From assembly GCA_002319955.1 (NCBI GenBank), contig DCJS01000033.1:13388-77387 (forward strand): a DNA stretch of 64,000 nt, in the 5' to 3' direction. The position numbers and the translations under genes were made by a program. This document shows, in pieces, positions 35,315 to 44,068 of this stretch. The DNA comes from Flavobacteriales bacterium UBA1694. GTDB taxonomy: Bacteria > Bacteroidota > Bacteroidia > Flavobacteriales > Weeksellaceae. Position 1 is the stretch's first letter. Every line of letters starts with the position of its first letter. The notes beneath the pieces are model-generated. The model was not told where the DNA came from. It did no database searches and saw only the letters and a program-made list of their open reading frames with translations.

Positions 35315-37717
35315 TTAGTCAATCGCAATGGCGATTACCTCACTCATTTTGGTTACATAATGAATCGTTAGATTCTTTAAATACTCCTTTTTTATTTCCT
35401 CAACGTCTCTACGGTTGGCCTCACAAAGGATCACTTCGCGGATGCCTGCGCGATTGGCTGCCAGTAGTTTTTCTTTGATTCCGCCCACAGGGAGAACTTT
35501 TCCTCTTAGAGTGATCTCACCGGTCATTGCCATGTGCGGCCTTATTTTTTTATTTTTGAAACTGGAAACCATGGACGTTAACATCGCAATACCCGCCGAT
35601 GGCCCGTCCTTAGGGGTTGCTCCTTCTGGAACGTGGACGTGGATGTTAAACGATTTGACATCTTCTTCACTGATTCCAAGTTCACTATGTTTCGCTTTTA
35701 TATATTCCAAGGCAATGGTGGCCGATTCTTTCATCACATTCCCCAGGTTTCCGGTCATTGATAAACTGCCTTTTCCAGAGCTAAGTAAACTTTCAATAAA
35801 GAGAATATCTCCCCCAACACTGGTCCACGCAAGGCCTGTGACTACCCCTGGGACACCTGATATTTCAGATGCAGTGCGTTCGCGTGGAACGCCTAGGATT
35901 TGATCGATTTGTTTGGAGGTTAACTTTGCAGTATAGGGGTTTTCCATAGCAATTTGAAGGGCAACCCAGCGCGCAATTGAAGCAATTCTTTTTTCTAAAG
36001 AACGCACCCCAGACTCGGAAGTGTGACTGTCAATAATATGTTTGAGCTCCTTAGGCCCTAGTTTAAAGGCGCCTGCATCAAGTCCCGTATTTTCTTGTTG
36101 CTTTTTAATAAGGTGGCGTTTGGCGATTTCAATTTTTTCCTCCGTGGTATAGCCAGTAATCTGCACAATTTCCATTCGGTCTAACAGCGGAGACTGTATG
36201 GTTGAAAGGGTGTTGGATGTGGCAATGAACATCACTTTAGAAAGGTCGTAACCGTATTCGAGATAGTTGTCGTAAAAACTATGGTTCTGTTCGGGATCGA
36301 GAACTTCTAGTAGGGCAGAACTCGGGTCGCCGTTGACGCCTTGTCCGATTTTATCAATTTCATCAAGTACGACGACTGGATTTGAAGTGCCTGATTTTTT
36401 AATTGACTGAAGGATTCGCCCTGCCATGGCGCCAATATAGGTTTTACGGTGGCCTCGGATTTCACTCTCGTCGTGGAGTCCTCCTAGTGACACGCGAACG
36501 TAATTTCTCCCTAACGCATTAGCAATCGAGCGGCCTAGAGATGTCTTTCCTACTCCTGGAGGGCCTGTAAGGCACAGAATAGGGGACTTCATGTTATTTT
36601 TTAATTTGAGCACGGCCATATGCTCAAGAATTCGCTTTTTAACATCTTCAAGCCCGAAATGGTCGGCGTCTAAGAGACGCTGCGCCTTTTTAATGTCTAT
36701 GGAGTCCTTTGAGTAGGCGCTCCAAGGGAGGTCTGTGAAGAAGTCTAAGTAGTTTCGTTGAACGTTGTAATCTGGAGAATTTGGATGCTGGCGCGAGAGG
36801 CGGTTCAATTCCTTTTCGAAATGGTCCTCTACTTGAGCGTCCCAAGTAAGTTTTTTTGCCTTTTCACGCAGTTCTTCTGCGTCACTTTCAGCACCCCCTC
36901 CAAGTTCTTCCTGAATGGTTTTAATTTGTTGATTTAGGTAGTATTCCCGCTGTTGCTTGTCTAAATCTTTGGAGGTTTTCTGATGAATTTGATTTCGAAG
37001 TTCGAGCTTTCTAAATTCTTCATGCATAAGAGTGTAGCAGCGCTGTGCCCGCTTCATTAAGCTTTTCTCTTCCAGTAAACGCTGTTTATTGGCAGGGGAA
37101 AAGTTTCCATTAGTGCAGATGAAATTCAATAAATCCTCGCTTCGGCTTAAATTGTTAATGGCAAAATTTGCCGCATTTGGAATGCTCGGATCCAACTGAA
37201 TAATTTTCAGGGCGAGATCCTTTACGTTATCTAATAGGGCTTCGTACTGTTCTCTATTGCGCGTTGAGGAGTCTTTAAGTTTTTGTATATGAGCCGTGAT
37301 ATAAGGTGATTGTTCGATGAAATCATTAACCTTAAAGCGTTGAATTCCTCTGGTAATCGCTGTAATATTGCCCTCAGGAAGCGTGATGATTTTGACGATT
37401 CTTGCGAGCGTCCCGATTTGGTATAGGTCCTCAAGGGTTGGGTTTTCAATGTCCGAGCTTTTTTGACTTACAATCCCAATAATAGAGCCGCTTCTTTGAG
37501 CGTCTTCTAAGAGTTTTTTGCTTTGTTCACGCCCTGCTGTAATTGGAATAACGACCTGGGGAAACATCACCAAGTTCCGTACGGGAAGTATAGGGTAGAT
37601 GGTTTGATTTTCTATCTGAGACAGGTCTTTCCCGTCTACTTCACTCAGGTCATCGGCGAAGACCGTAAAATCTCCATCCATTAAGCCTTCTAAATTCATG
37701 TCTTCAAATTCGATCAT
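35315..37717 (-). CDS. lon: ATP-dependent protease Lon
   Basis: AAA+ serine protease of 800 residues that degrades misfolded and regulatory proteins. N-terminal LON substrate-binding domain (YPILPVRNLVMFPQVVIPIT), AAA+ module with Walker A GPPGVGKTSLGRS, and a C-terminal protease domain with the catalytic Ser in PKDGPSAGIAML and Lys in ITLRGKVLPVGGIKEKLLAA. An acidic extension (FEDMNLEGLMDGDFTVFADD) precedes the N-domain, which is common in Bacteroidota Lon. A 17-bp palindrome lies just before the start codon. Confidence 0.96.
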   Translation of the reverse strand: MIEFEDMNLEGLMDGDFTVFADDLSEVDGKDLSQIENQTIYPILPVRNLVMFPQVVIPITAGREQSKKLLEDAQRSGSIIGIVSQKSSDIENPTLEDLYQIGTLARIVKIITLPEGNITAITRGIQRFKVNDFIEQSPYITAHIQKLKDSSTRNREQYEALLDNVKDLALKIIQLDPSIPNAANFAINNLSRSEDLLNFICTNGNFSPANKQRLLEEKSLMKRAQRCYTLMHEEFRKLELRNQIHQKTSKDLDKQQREYYLNQQIKTIQEELGGGAESDAEELREKAKKLTWDAQVEDHFEKELNRLSRQHPNSPDYNVQRNYLDFFTDLPWSAYSKDSIDIKKAQRLLDADHFGLEDVKKRILEHMAVLKLKNNMKSPILCLTGPPGVGKTSLGRSIANALGRNYVRVSLGGLHDESEIRGHRKTYIGAMAGRILQSIKKSGTSNPVVVLDEIDKIGQGVNGDPSSALLEVLDPEQNHSFYDNYLEYGYDLSKVMFIATSNTLSTIQSPLLDRMEIVQITGYTTEEKIEIAKRHLIKKQQENTGLDAGAFKLGPKELKHIIDSHTSESGVRSLEKRIASIARWVALQIAMENPYTAKLTSKQIDQILGVPRERTASEISGVPGVVTGLAWTSVGGDILFIESLLSSGKGSLSMTGNLGNVMKESATIALEYIKAKHSELGISEEDVKSFNIHVHVPEGATPKDGPSAGIAMLTSMVSSFKNKKIRPHMAMTGEITLRGKVLPVGGIKEKLLAANRAGIREVILCEANRRDVEEIKKEYLKNLTIHYVTKMSEVIAIAID

Positions 37718-37729
37718 AGTAGTTGTGTA

Positions 37730-37746
37730 AATGACAAAATGTCATT
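37730..37746. promoter_or_regulatory. 17-bp palindrome before the lon start (TGACA-N3-TGTCA)
   Basis: AATGACA-AAA-TGTCATT, perfect 7-bp arms, 12 bases from the lon start codon on its upstream side. The location at or near the transcription start is that expected of a repressor operator. The core fits the same TGnCA-N3-TGnCA pattern as the palindrome at the miaB operon, and both are 17 bp. Confidence 0.55.
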
Positions 37747-37948
37747 ATTTATCTCATGTAACGCCCTAGGAATTGGGTGTTTCACGGCCAATCACTTGGT
37801 GTAAGCGTTCTAAGAGAGGAATGCTCAATTCTTATGCCATTAGTCCTGTAGCGAGTAGAGAAGACATATTTTCCAATTTCGCAAAAAAAATGCAGTATAG
37901 GAGCGAAACAAAGTAGAAATATTTTTTTTCTAATAGGTTAAAAATGTG

Positions 37949-37956
37949 TATTTTCG
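37949..37956 (+). promoter_or_regulatory. Probable -7 element of the foldase gene
   Basis: TATTTTCG, one mismatch from TAnnTTTG, 26 bases before the ATG; it is flanked by TGTG and CACA. Confidence 0.35.
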
Positions 37957-37982
37957 CACACTGATTAAAAAGTTTATATAGA

Positions 37983-40130
37983 ATGGCAGTTTTAGGAGAA
38001 ATTAGAAAAAGATCATGGTTAATGATAGGGGTGATTGCCCTAGCACTTTTTGCGTTCTTAGTTAATCCCGACACCTTTGATCAGGTGTTCGGAAAGAATC
38101 CTAGTATTTTAGGACAAGTGAATGGCGATAAAATCTCGAGAGAGGAATACAACGACCAGCTTTTACTTCTTCAGCAGCAGGCCCAGCAACAAGGGCAGCC
38201 TAGCACCGGATTAGAAGAGCAAGCTTGGCAAATGTTAGTGCAGTCGAAACTGATCGAGCAACAATTTGATAAGTTAGGTCTTGAACTTAACGACGATTAT
38301 TTTTGGAGCCAACTAAAGTACGATCCAATGTTTGCGCAAGTGCCGGATTATTTTGATGAAAAAGGGAACTTCAAATTGCAAGAAGTTAAACAATATTACG
38401 AAGGTCTTGAAGCGGCCGGTCAGATTCAAGAGCATAACCAATGGCTTAAAATCCGTCGAAGCGTTGAATACCGCATGATGGCAAGACAGGTATTTGCAAA
38501 TATTTCTTCTGGAATTACAGCAAGTAAAAAAGAAGTGCAAGAGATGATTTCTCAGCGCGATAAGGTGGCTGAAATAGACTACGTCACCATAGACTATGGA
38601 ACCTATTTGCAGAAGAATCCAATAAAGGTAAGTACACAGGATTTAGCTAATTATATCAAAGCGAGACCAAACACATATAAGTCAGAAGCAAGTCGCAACA
38701 TCGGCGTTGTTTTTTTTCCAGCGCAACCGACGCTTGATGACGACAATAAAGTTAAGGCCGATATTGAAAAGCTGTTAAGCAAAGGAACCGATGCTTCGGG
38801 TGGGACGGAGAATTTCCTAAACACGACGCAAGACTCTATGTTTGTAACGCTCAATTCTGATTTGCCTTTTAACCCAACTTATTTCCCTAAGGAGCAATTG
38901 CCACCTAGTGTAGCAGACAAAATTGTGAATGCTTCAATCGGACAAACGTTCGGTCCTTATAAAGAACAGAACCTTTATGTGGTTTCAAAACTTTTGGATA
39001 AGAAAACTTCCGACTCAACCTTATCACGTCATATCCTAATTGCCCATAATGCAAGCCCTGCCGCGCAGGGAATTAAAAGAACGAAAGATGAGGCTAAGAA
39101 ATTAGCAGATTCAATTGGCGTTTTACTAAAAGCGAACCCAAGTCGTTTTGAAGAGTTTGTTAATTTATCAGATGACCCAGGATCCGCAGCACAAGGCGGT
39201 AGCTTAGGTTGGACAACCCCTAACACTCCTTTTGTCCCGGAATTCCTAGACTATTTAGGAAGCCATCCAAAAGGCGCCACGGATGTTGTAGAAACTCAGT
39301 TCGGTTACCATATAATTAATGTTCAGGACAAGAAAGCGGGAACAATGGGCTACAAAGTAGCAAACCTTGTGAAAGCAGTTAAACCTTCTGAAGCAACCGA
39401 AAATGAAGTTGATAAAAACGCAAGACGCTACATCCAACAAGTTCAAGGGAAATCCTTTAACGATTTCGCGAACTTAGCGAAGAAATCTAATCTTGCCTTT
39501 AGCAATCCCAAAATGGTGAAACGTTTCGACGGGCAGATCCAAGGTTTAGGGACCGATAAAGATGAGGAGGTGATTTCTTGGGCTTTCAATAAGAAAAGAG
39601 AAAAAGGAGAAACTGAATTTTTCGTCGTAGAAGGAACTGGCGATCGTATCGTGGTTTATTACAATGGCAAACATGATAAAGGACTTGCCGACCCTGAATC
39701 TGTAAGAGAACAAATTGAACCTATTGTTAAGAATCAAATGGCGGCAAAACAGATTTTGGATAAGATCAAATCAGGGAATGTAACCAGTCTTGATCAAGCG
39801 GCAAAACTTTTTGGCGCAACCAAAGCATCCGCGCAGATTAACCTATTAAATCCAGTAATCGGAATGGCTATGGAACCAAGAGTTGCAGGCGCTGCCTTTG
39901 GAACTCAAAAAGGAAAACTTTCTCAGCCTGTTGAAGGGGTGACTGGGGTATTCCTAGTAGTGAATAAGTCAGAAACCATTAACAAGCAGCCTGGTGATGA
40001 AAAGCAAATCTCAGACGCAATAGCGGGTCAAAACGCTCAGATGTTTGGTCAACTATTCATGAAGAGTTTGGTAGATAATGCCTCCATAGATGATTATAGA
40101 ATTGAGGTTTGGGATAAAACAGCCCAATAA
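37983..40130 (+). CDS. Membrane-anchored periplasmic peptidyl-prolyl isomerase/foldase (PpiD/SurA type)
   Basis: Periplasmic chaperone of 715 residues anchored by one N-terminal helix (SWLMIGVIALALFAFLVN at about 11-28). A SurA-N-like chaperone segment follows (NGDKISREEYNDQL, QAWQMLVQSKLIEQQF), then a parvulin PPIC domain around residues 345-450 (SRHILIAHN; DPGSAAQGGSLGW; GYHIINVQDKK), then a long C-terminal region that resembles a second, degenerate parvulin-like unit. Layout matches PpiD of E. coli and its Bacteroidota relatives. Divergent from lon, an arrangement of two protein quality-control genes back to back. Confidence 0.92.
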   Translation: MAVLGEIRKRSWLMIGVIALALFAFLVNPDTFDQVFGKNPSILGQVNGDKISREEYNDQLLLLQQQAQQQGQPSTGLEEQAWQMLVQSKLIEQQFDKLGLELNDDYFWSQLKYDPMFAQVPDYFDEKGNFKLQEVKQYYEGLEAAGQIQEHNQWLKIRRSVEYRMMARQVFANISSGITASKKEVQEMISQRDKVAEIDYVTIDYGTYLQKNPIKVSTQDLANYIKARPNTYKSEASRNIGVVFFPAQPTLDDDNKVKADIEKLLSKGTDASGGTENFLNTTQDSMFVTLNSDLPFNPTYFPKEQLPPSVADKIVNASIGQTFGPYKEQNLYVVSKLLDKKTSDSTLSRHILIAHNASPAAQGIKRTKDEAKKLADSIGVLLKANPSRFEEFVNLSDDPGSAAQGGSLGWTTPNTPFVPEFLDYLGSHPKGATDVVETQFGYHIINVQDKKAGTMGYKVANLVKAVKPSEATENEVDKNARRYIQQVQGKSFNDFANLAKKSNLAFSNPKMVKRFDGQIQGLGTDKDEEVISWAFNKKREKGETEFFVVEGTGDRIVVYYNGKHDKGLADPESVREQIEPIVKNQMAAKQILDKIKSGNVTSLDQAAKLFGATKASAQINLLNPVIGMAMEPRVAGAAFGTQKGKLSQPVEGVTGVFLVVNKSETINKQPGDEKQISDAIAGQNAQMFGQLFMKSLVDNASIDDYRIEVWDKTAQ

Positions 40131-40149
40131 CCCCCCTATAAGATAAAAC

Positions 40150-40176
40150 AAAAGCGGCCCAAAAGGCCGCTTTTTT
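40150..40176 (+). terminator. Rho-independent terminator after the foldase gene
   Basis: AAAAGCGGCC-CAAAA-GGCCGCTTTT, perfect 10-bp stem and T tract. Confidence 0.9.
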
Positions 40177-40224
40177 CATGCTATAATCTCCAATAGTGCG
40201 CCGCTATTTTAATTTAAAATACGC

Positions 40225-40232
40225 TATATTTG
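40225..40232 (+). promoter_or_regulatory. -7 promoter element of the MCE operon
   Basis: TATATTTG, exact TAnnTTTG match, 19 bases before the GTG start. Confidence 0.55.
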
Positions 40233-40251
40233 TCTCTCAAAATTTTTACTT

Positions 40252-41199
40252 GTGAAATTTTCAAAAGAATTAAAAGCTGGCTTAATAGCGGCTTTAGCTA
40301 TTATAGGATTTGTAATCTTATATCAGTTTATGAAAGGCAAAAGTCTCTTCGTTTCTGATAACACATTCTATGCAAAATACGACAATGTAGAGGGGCTAGA
40401 GCCATCCTCTGCTGTGTCTATCAATGGTCTAAAAGTTGGCCAAGTCGATGCAATAGTTCCCGTAACAGGCAAAGATGGGAAACTTCACTTTGTGCTCAAA
40501 ATCATCGTTGATGAACAATTTAAGTTTTCAAAAAACTCCACGCTGGAAATTTTTGAGCCGGGACTAATGTCTGGAAAGCAAGTTCGAGTGAATTTGCAGT
40601 ACGGAGGTCAGGAGGCCAAGAACGGCGATACTTTAAGTGGCGGTTATAAAGAATCTATGATGAATAGTATTTCATCTCAGGTCGGACCGGTAAAGGACCA
40701 ATTGCAGTCTGTGTTAACGCGCGTAGACTCGTTAATGGTGAATGCGAATTTAATGACCGGAGCTGAGAACCAGGCGGAAATTAAAGCGCTTTTAATTAAT
40801 TTGAACCGCACCGTCAGTGCCTTTGAGCAGACTTCGCTCCAGGCCAATCAACTTCTTGCCAGTAACAATCCGCGTATTGAGAAGATCCTTGATAATGCAA
40901 ATCTTGCCACGCTCAGTGCGAAAAAAACGATGGAACAGTATGGAACTGTGGCAGAACAAATCGATACGGAGAAACTAAATGCGACGATTGGCAAGTTAAA
41001 CCAAACGACCTCGCAGCTTAATAATGTTATTACAGGAATACAAAATGGCGAAGGTTCTCTTGGTAAATTGACAAAAGATGAAGAACTTTATCGGAATCTA
41101 AATAAAACCGCAGAAAATCTAAACGCCTTAGTTGAAGATATGAAAGCGAATCCGAAGCGTTACGTGAACTTCTCGGTTTTCGGAAAAAACAGTAACTAA
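40252..41199 (+). CDS. MCE-domain protein (MlaD-like)
   Basis: Membrane-anchored periplasmic lipid-binding component of an MCE transport system, 315 residues. One N-terminal helix (LIAALAIIGFVILYQFM) and an MCE domain (YDNVEGLEPSSAVSINGLKV, then GLMSGKQVRVNLQYGG), followed by a helical C-terminal part (about 150-300) that could form the needle or coiled-coil seen in longer MCE proteins. The start is GTG, 20 bases after a clear -7 element, and KFSKELKAG is the usual N-terminus of this family. Its permease and ATPase are encoded about 9 kb upstream. Begins the operon with two Fe-S proteins. Confidence 0.92.
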   Translation: MKFSKELKAGLIAALAIIGFVILYQFMKGKSLFVSDNTFYAKYDNVEGLEPSSAVSINGLKVGQVDAIVPVTGKDGKLHFVLKIIVDEQFKFSKNSTLEIFEPGLMSGKQVRVNLQYGGQEAKNGDTLSGGYKESMMNSISSQVGPVKDQLQSVLTRVDSLMVNANLMTGAENQAEIKALLINLNRTVSAFEQTSLQANQLLASNNPRIEKILDNANLATLSAKKTMEQYGTVAEQIDTEKLNATIGKLNQTTSQLNNVITGIQNGEGSLGKLTKDEELYRNLNKTAENLNALVEDMKANPKRYVNFSVFGKNSN

Positions 41200-41209
41200 A
41201 TTCGAGCCT

Positions 41210-42535
41210 ATGATGCCGTATATTGATAATATTCTTTTTGGGCTCTTGCTGGTCCTGGGAGTAGGACTTTTTGTAAGAAGTCTTTCCAAACTCGTTCGGA
41301 ATATTAAATTGGGTAAATCCATAGAGCGCTCATACCGCCCTAAAGAGCGTTGGGCTCTAATGGCTCGCGTGGCTTTAGGTCAAAGTAAGATGGGCGCAAG
41401 ACCTGTGGCTGGAATACTTCATATCCTGGTCTATGTAGGATTTGTTATAATCAATCTTGAATTGATTGAAATTATTATCGACGGAATCTTCGGGACGCAC
41501 CGGATTTTAGCCTCGGTACTCGGCGTGGCGCTTTACGGTGTTTTCACAGCCGTATTAGAAGTCCTGGCTCTTTTGGTGCTTATAGCCGTGGTCGTTTTCT
41601 TTATAAGAAGGAATTTCTACGGTGTACGCCGACTCACAATGAAAGAGCTTTTTGGATGGCCAAAGAACGATGCCAATTGGATTTTGATCATTGAATTTGC
41701 CCTAATGCTAGCCTTTTTCACGATGAACGGTGCTGACCTTCTAATGCAGAGACAGCATGGGGGAGAAATCCTCGGATATTTTCCAATTAGTGAGAGTTTC
41801 CTAAGTCCCCTTTTCGCTTCAATGAGCACGCAAACTTTATTGTTTGTTGAGCGCGGTGCTTGGTGGTTTCACTTTGTGGGCATTCTATTCTTTATGAATT
41901 ACCTGTATTATTCAAAACATTTGCATATTATTTTTGCCTTCCCAAATACTTGGTTTGCAAAACTTCAACCCAAAGGCGAGTTAGATAATTTAGCGGCCGT
42001 TACAAGAGAAATCAAATTGATGATGGACCCGAGCGCGGATCCTTATGCCGCTGCAGACCCAAGCGAGGGGCAAGCCAATGAGAAATTTGGGGCAAGCGAT
42101 GTGATGGAACTTAATCAGATTCAACTTCTTAATGCTTATACCTGTACGGAATGTGGACGCTGCACCGATGTATGCCCTGCAAATTTAACGGGTAAAAAAC
42201 TCTCCCCACGTAAAATCATGATGGACACCAGAGACCGGTTAGAGCAAGTTGGTAGAAATGTTGAGAAGAACGGCGTTTTTGTTGATGACGGTAAGAAGTT
42301 GTTAGATGATTTTATCTCAAGGGAAGAACTACGCGCCTGCACGACCTGTAACGCCTGCGTTCAGGCTTGTCCAGTCCTTATAGATCCTCTTGCAATTATA
42401 ATAGATCTTAGACGCTACATGGTAATGGAAGAGTCTTCTGCTCCGCAAGAGTGGAACATGATGATGACCAATATTGAGAATAACGGCGCGCCTTGGCAGT
42501 ACAATCAAGCAGACCGTATAAATTGGGCGCAGTAA
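41210..42535 (+). CDS. Membrane Fe-S oxidoreductase (HdrC/HdrE-like, two 4Fe-4S clusters)
   Basis: Electron-transfer protein of 441 residues with five or six transmembrane helices in the first 260 residues (resembling the cytochrome b-like subunit of heterodisulfide reductases and nitrate reductase gamma) and a soluble C-terminal dicluster ferredoxin domain: CTECGRCTDVCP and CTTCNACVQACP. With the next gene (CCG-domain protein) it resembles an HdrDE/GlcF-type complex. The physiological donor and acceptor are unknown. It starts 10 bases after the MCE stop; either of two adjacent ATGs may be used. Confidence 0.88.
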   Translation: MMPYIDNILFGLLLVLGVGLFVRSLSKLVRNIKLGKSIERSYRPKERWALMARVALGQSKMGARPVAGILHILVYVGFVIINLELIEIIIDGIFGTHRILASVLGVALYGVFTAVLEVLALLVLIAVVVFFIRRNFYGVRRLTMKELFGWPKNDANWILIIEFALMLAFFTMNGADLLMQRQHGGEILGYFPISESFLSPLFASMSTQTLLFVERGAWWFHFVGILFFMNYLYYSKHLHIIFAFPNTWFAKLQPKGELDNLAAVTREIKLMMDPSADPYAAADPSEGQANEKFGASDVMELNQIQLLNAYTCTECGRCTDVCPANLTGKKLSPRKIMMDTRDRLEQVGRNVEKNGVFVDDGKKLLDDFISREELRACTTCNACVQACPVLIDPLAIIIDLRRYMVMEESSAPQEWNMMMTNIENNGAPWQYNQADRINWAQ

Positions 42536-42588
42536 GCTCGAAGTCTACGTAGAGCCTGATGCTTTAAACAAACGAATACAAACTTATT

Positions 42589-43368
42589 ATGGATTTTAAA
42601 ATAAAAACCATGGCCGAGTATGCGGCTGAAGGAAAAGCTCCTGAGGTTCTTTTCTGGGTTGGTTGTGCAGGAAGTTTTGATGATCGCGCAAAGAAGATCA
42701 CACGGGCATTCTGTAAGATATTGAATAAGATCGGTGTCGAATTTGCGGTATTGGGGCAAGAGGAAAGTTGCACGGGGGATCCGGCCAAAAGAGCTGGAAA
42801 TGAATTCGTGTTTCAAATGATGGCCATGACCAATATTGAAGTTTTGAATGCTTACGAAATTAAAAAAATCGTTACGGCTTGTCCGCATTGTTTCAATACC
42901 CTTAAGAACGAATATCCAAGTCTAGGAGGTCAGTATGAAGTAATGCACCATACACAGTTTTTAAAGAACCTCATGAAGGAGGGCCGATTGAAAATTGAAG
43001 GCGGACGTTTCGAAGGAAAGAAGATCACCTTCCACGATCCTTGCTATTTAGGACGGGCAAACGGCGAATACGAGGCGCCTCGTGACCTATTGAGTAAATT
43101 GGATGCAGAGCTCGTTGAGATGAAGCGATGCAAGCAAAACGGCCTTTGCTGCGGCGCTGGAGGTGCACAGATGTTTAAAGAGCCTGAAGCTGGAAAAAAA
43201 GACATTAATGTGGAGCGAACCGAAGAGGCGCTGGAGGAAAAACCGGATGTGATTGCCACAGGGTGTCCGTTTTGTATGACGATGATTACTGATGGGGTGA
43301 AGCACCTTAATAGTTCTGTTGAGGTAAAAGATATTGCAGAATTGCTTGCAGAAGCGGAGGACCTGTAG
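42589..43368 (+). CDS. CCG-domain Fe-S protein (HdrB/GlcF-like)
   Basis: Soluble partner of the membrane Fe-S protein, 259 residues. Two cysteine-rich CCG domains are visible: WVGCAGSFDDRAKKI...ACPHCFNTLKNEYP and DPCYLGRANGEYE...CCGAGGAQMFKE...GCPFCMTMI. In heterodisulfide reductases these bind non-cubane 4Fe-4S clusters and carry out disulfide reduction; in GlcF and LutA relatives they transfer electrons from hydroxyacid oxidation. No flavin or oxidase subunit is encoded next to it, so the substrate is unclear. Confidence 0.88.
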   Translation: MDFKIKTMAEYAAEGKAPEVLFWVGCAGSFDDRAKKITRAFCKILNKIGVEFAVLGQEESCTGDPAKRAGNEFVFQMMAMTNIEVLNAYEIKKIVTACPHCFNTLKNEYPSLGGQYEVMHHTQFLKNLMKEGRLKIEGGRFEGKKITFHDPCYLGRANGEYEAPRDLLSKLDAELVEMKRCKQNGLCCGAGGAQMFKEPEAGKKDINVERTEEALEEKPDVIATGCPFCMTMITDGVKHLNSSVEVKDIAELLAEAEDL

Positions 43369-43394
43369 ATTAGTAATGCGCAAAGATTTTTCAC

Positions 43395-43402
43395 TAACTT
43401 TG
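43395..43402 (+). promoter_or_regulatory. -7 element of the 163-residue protein gene
   Basis: TAACTTTG, exact TAnnTTTG match, 20 bases before the ATG. Confidence 0.5.
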
Positions 43403-43422
43403 CAGTAGAAAGTAAAAATAGA

Positions 43423-43914
43423 ATGAGAATAGAGGAATCTGAAGTCATTGAGACAAACGACTACCGCGTGTTAATTTACCCGGCGTCTCGACCGTTTTCG
43501 CCTAAAGAAAGCAAAAAGATTGCGGAGAAATTGTATGATTTTTTAGGAACTTGGGCGGCTCATGGTAACCCACTCTCGGCCTCGTACAAAATTGAAAGAA
43601 ACCAATTCATTGTTGTGGCTGTGGATGAAGAGAAGGAAATGGCCTCAGGGTGTTCAATTGATGCACTTGGAGAGGTTTTAAGATCCTTGGATACAGAGTT
43701 TGAACTAGGACTTTTCGACCGTATGAAAGCCTCTTATGTTGAGCAGCAAGAGGTGAAAACCCTCAAGCTATCAGATTTTAGATCAGGACTCAGAGACGGA
43801 ACAATTCCTCACACCATTGAAGTCTTTGATTTTTCAAAGCCAACCTATGTGAGTTTCCTTTCCGATTTCCTTTTGCCATTAAAAAGAAGTTGGGCTGGAA
43901 TTTATGTGGAATAA
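43423..43914 (+). CDS. Conserved Bacteroidota protein of unknown function
   Basis: A 163-residue cytoplasmic protein without signal or membrane segments. Related proteins in databases are sometimes labelled ABC transporter ATPase, but no Walker motif is present, so that label is unfounded. The pattern VLIYPASRPFSPKESKKIAEKLYDFL, WAAHGNPLSA and the C-terminal SDFLLPLKRSWAGIYVE suggests a compact alpha/beta domain. It follows the Fe-S operon with its own promoter and is followed by a terminator. Confidence 0.75.
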   Translation: MRIEESEVIETNDYRVLIYPASRPFSPKESKKIAEKLYDFLGTWAAHGNPLSASYKIERNQFIVVAVDEEKEMASGCSIDALGEVLRSLDTEFELGLFDRMKASYVEQQEVKTLKLSDFRSGLRDGTIPHTIEVFDFSKPTYVSFLSDFLLPLKRSWAGIYVE

Positions 43915-43957
43915 TAGTCAGTTAAAATGCGAAGAATGGCAATTTGCTAAACGATAC

Positions 43958-43988
43958 AAAATCCTCATTTTAATGGGGATTTTTTTTT
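43958..43988 (+). terminator. Rho-independent terminator after the 163-residue protein gene
   Basis: AAAATCCTCAT / ATGGGGATTTT, 11 bp with one G-T wobble around a 4-base loop, followed by a run of T. Confidence 0.85.
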
Positions 43989-44056
43989 ATTGTGAAAGGC
44001 AGTCTTACGCTTTGAACTTAGGACCGCGGATATTTCCGTAACACTCAAAATAATGC

Positions 44057-44064
44057 TATTTTTG
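44057..44064 (+). promoter_or_regulatory. -7 element immediately before the 164-residue lipoprotein gene
   Basis: TATTTTTG, exact TAnnTTTG match, ending 4 bases before the ATG; same spacing as at recN. Confidence 0.5.
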
Positions 44065-44068
44065 CTAA

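Noticed and set aside
35230..35478. Plus-strand open frame downstream of lon
   Set aside because: Lies partly within lon on the opposite strand and within a structured repeat; no protein features.
37718..37982. CIRCE/HrcA operator upstream of lon
   Set aside because: The palindrome has a 3-base centre and TGACA arms, not the TTAGCACTC-N9-GAGTGCTAA of CIRCE.
43423..43914. ABC transporter ATPase label for this protein
   Set aside because: No Walker A, signature or Walker B motif is present in its 163 residues.
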